DNA of 23,243 nucleotides. Origin: a virus. Made by a program: the position numbers and the translations under genes. Shown one piece after another: positions 22,091 through 23,243 of the stretch; position 1 is the first letter of the stretch; the number at the start of each line of letters is the position of its first letter. The notes beneath the pieces were generated by a model. The model did not search any database, had not been told where the DNA came from, and saw only the letters and a list, made by a program, of their open reading frames with translations. Where the stretch lies: positions 1 through 23,243 of IMG/VR virus record IMGVR_UViG_3300032053_012680; one strand, written 5' to 3'.

Positions 22091-22855
22091 ATGAACTTAG
22101 ACGAACTCTTGGCCACGATTGAAAGCGTTGCATCTGAAAGTGGACTTAGCAAGCCATTAATTGTTGGCGGCGTACCAAGAGACAGGATAATAGGACTAAT
22201 AGACAAAAAAAGTGAAATTAGAGATATAGACATTACGACTGGAAATAAAGATTCGTTAAAACTAGCCGTATTGTTAAATCAAAAATTAGAAAACAGTCGT
22301 TATGCAGTATACAATGATGGACATTCGTCAGTAGATTATCAGGGCATTCATTTCGATTTTAGTAGCAATTTTATTGCTCCAGGAGTTGAAAAAGAATTAA
22401 AAAAGATGGGCAAAGAAGTAAACCCAATGAAATTGGAAATCTTAAGCAGGGATTTTACAATTAATACATTGCTAGAAACATTAGATTTTTCTGCAATGTA
22501 TGATTTGACTGGTGAGGGAATGAATGACATTAAGATGAAAATTATTCGTTGCCCAATTAATCCAGAAATTACTATAGGCGTTGACCCTCGCAGGATATTG
22601 AGAGCAATTAGATTTTCCATAAAGTTTGGGTTTGAAATAGAAGATGGTTTGAAGGCAGCAATGTTAAACAATCATAAAAAAATAAGTGAGTTGCCGCCAA
22701 AGTTTGTTTCAGATAAGGCCACAGAAATTGTTTTGCTAGATGCGGATAAAGGAATCGATATGTTAATTGAATATAAACTTTTACCATTGGTTACATTAAC
22801 AAAAACATTGTCGGACATTTTGATCCAAAAAAGGAGGCTCGTCCGCGCCCTATGA
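22091..22855 (+). CDS. CCA-adding enzyme / poly(A) polymerase family protein, head and neck only
   Basis: A 254-residue protein. The nucleotidyltransferase head has VGGVPRDRIIG (25-35) and the catalytic DID (D45, D47), then SRDFTINTLL (119-128) and the neck signature DPRRILRAIRFSIKFGFEI (165-183). These are the class II CCA-adding/poly(A) polymerase motifs. Bacterial members are usually about 400 residues, with body and tail domains that hold the tRNA; here the frame ends soon after the neck. The last eight residues are encoded by an unusually GC-rich stretch, and the stop overlaps HNH gene 4 (ATGA), so truncation by HNH insertion is possible. The substrate (tRNA CCA repair or RNA tailing) cannot be decided from sequence. 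Confidence 0.85.
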   Translation: MNLDELLATIESVASESGLSKPLIVGGVPRDRIIGLIDKKSEIRDIDITTGNKDSLKLAVLLNQKLENSRYAVYNDGHSSVDYQGIHFDFSSNFIAPGVEKELKKMGKEVNPMKLEILSRDFTINTLLETLDFSAMYDLTGEGMNDIKMKIIRCPINPEITIGVDPRRILRAIRFSIKFGFEIEDGLKAAMLNNHKKISELPPKFVSDKATEIVLLDADKGIDMLIEYKLLPLVTLTKTLSDILIQKRRLVRAL

Positions 22856-23243
22856 TAACAATTAATCTTTTAAATATAATGAAAAAATGCACTGGGCCAT
22901 GTGGCAAAGAAAAAGAATTAAGCGCATTCTATCTTAATAATAAAAAAAATAGACGGGAAAATAAATGCAAAGAATGTATTTCAAAATATAATAAAGAGTG
23001 TTATTTAAAAAATCGGAATAAAAGATTGTGCTATCAGAAACAATATAATCAATATAATAAAGAGGACATAGTAAAATACAATAAACAATATCGTGAAGAC
23101 AATAGAGATTATCTAAAAGAAAAAAATATACAGTATCGTGAAATTAATCAAGAAATACTGGTAGAAAAAAATAAAGAATACTATCAAAATAATAGAGAAG
23201 AATTATTAGATTATCAAATACAATATATTAAGGAACACGAAGA
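22852..23243 (+). CDS. HNH-family endonuclease 4, N-terminal part (cut by window end)
   Basis: The frame is open from ATG 22852 to the window end (130 codons). ATG 22879, immediately before KKCTGPCG, is an alternative start. The N-terminal zinc ribbon (C-x3-C, then CKEC) matches HNH genes 2 and 3. It is followed by at least four tandem 15-residue repeats from 23035 onward (such as NKQYREDNRDYLKEK). The HNH nuclease domain itself is not in the window, so membership rests on the ribbon and repeats. No well-spaced RBS is seen: AAGGAGG ends 14 bases before ATG 22852. Confidence 0.8.
   Translation, partial: MITINLLNIMKKCTGPCGKEKELSAFYLNNKKNRRENKCKECISKYNKECYLKNRNKRLCYQKQYNQYNKEDIVKYNKQYREDNRDYLKEKNIQYREINQEILVEKNKEYYQNNREELLDYQIQYIKEHE
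23035..23243 (+). repeat. At least four 15-residue repeats in HNH gene 4
   Basis: Units begin at 23035, 23080, 23125 and 23170, with a fifth starting at 23215 and cut by the window end. The 45-base period is exact. The pattern is N(K/I)(Q/E)Y, then Asn at position 8, and Ile or Leu at position 12. Confidence 0.8.

Noticed and set aside
23035-23243. CRISPR-like array from the 45-base periodicity at the right end
   Set aside because: The period is in-frame protein repetition (15 residues) in an HNH gene, with diverged units and no distinct spacers.
1-23243. Bacterial chromosome segment instead of phage
   Set aside because: Isolated tig, dnaJ and infC could be bacterial, but the gp32-like SSB, compact primase, free-standing HNH family and many coupled unknown small genes fit a phage much better. 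It cannot be fully excluded without flanking sequence.

Overview
The window reads as part of a large, AT-rich, double-stranded DNA tailed-phage genome (a 'huge' or jumbo phage type, or a contig of one). This is inferred from several things: every convincing gene lies on the + strand in tight, overlapping operons (ATGA and TAATG junctions); a nearly complete replication and recombination set is interleaved with small unknown genes; and four related free-standing HNH endonucleases sit between the genes. TAA, TAG and TGA all end genes, so no stop recoding is needed. Nothing in the sequence identifies the host. No terminase large subunit, capsid or portal gene was recognised, so the phage assignment is strong but not proven from this window alone.

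Layout. 1-1500: a trigger-factor gene cut by the left edge and a 72-aa gene, closed by an intrinsic terminator. 1508-2219: two unknown small genes. 2234-5623: a full bacterial-type DNA polymerase III alpha subunit with an intact-looking PHP domain. 5624-5752: a dense cluster of inverted repeats; the last one buries the ribosome binding site of a small ribbon-helix-helix-like gene, which is coupled to the first HNH gene. 6683-8144: a zinc-ribbon protein, a small coiled-coil protein and a helical protein tentatively like a recombination mediator. 8153-8943: a consensus sigma-70-type promoter, a single-stranded DNA-binding protein and a strong terminator. 8943-12085: HNH gene 2, a RuvC-like resolvase, a 49-aa gene, a complete DnaJ and HNH gene 3. 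12075-15334: a RecA/UvsX-type recombinase, a double zinc-ribbon protein, a DnaG-type primase core lacking its zinc domain, a sigma-region-4-like HTH protein and translation initiation factor IF-3. 15335-15565: an AT-rich intergenic region. 15566-22086: six proteins of unknown function, some probably virion or packaging related; several share a 25-30-residue helical motif and one has a clear internal domain duplication. 22091-23243: a head-plus-neck CCA-adding/poly(A) polymerase-family protein followed by a fourth HNH gene cut by the right edge.

How it fits together. Polymerase, primase core, SSB, recombinase, possible mediator and resolvase form a largely self-sufficient replication/recombination module. 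Trigger factor, DnaJ, IF-3 and a CCA-adding-like enzyme suggest that the phage also supplies translation initiation, nascent-chain folding and tRNA 3'-end functions. The region-4 HTH and ribbon-helix-helix proteins are candidate transcription regulators. The most notable signals are the hairpin-buried ribosome binding site, the HNH family with variable numbers of a 15-residue repeat, the helical motif shared by neighbouring unknown proteins (with a possible internal translation start), and the translation/chaperone gene set.
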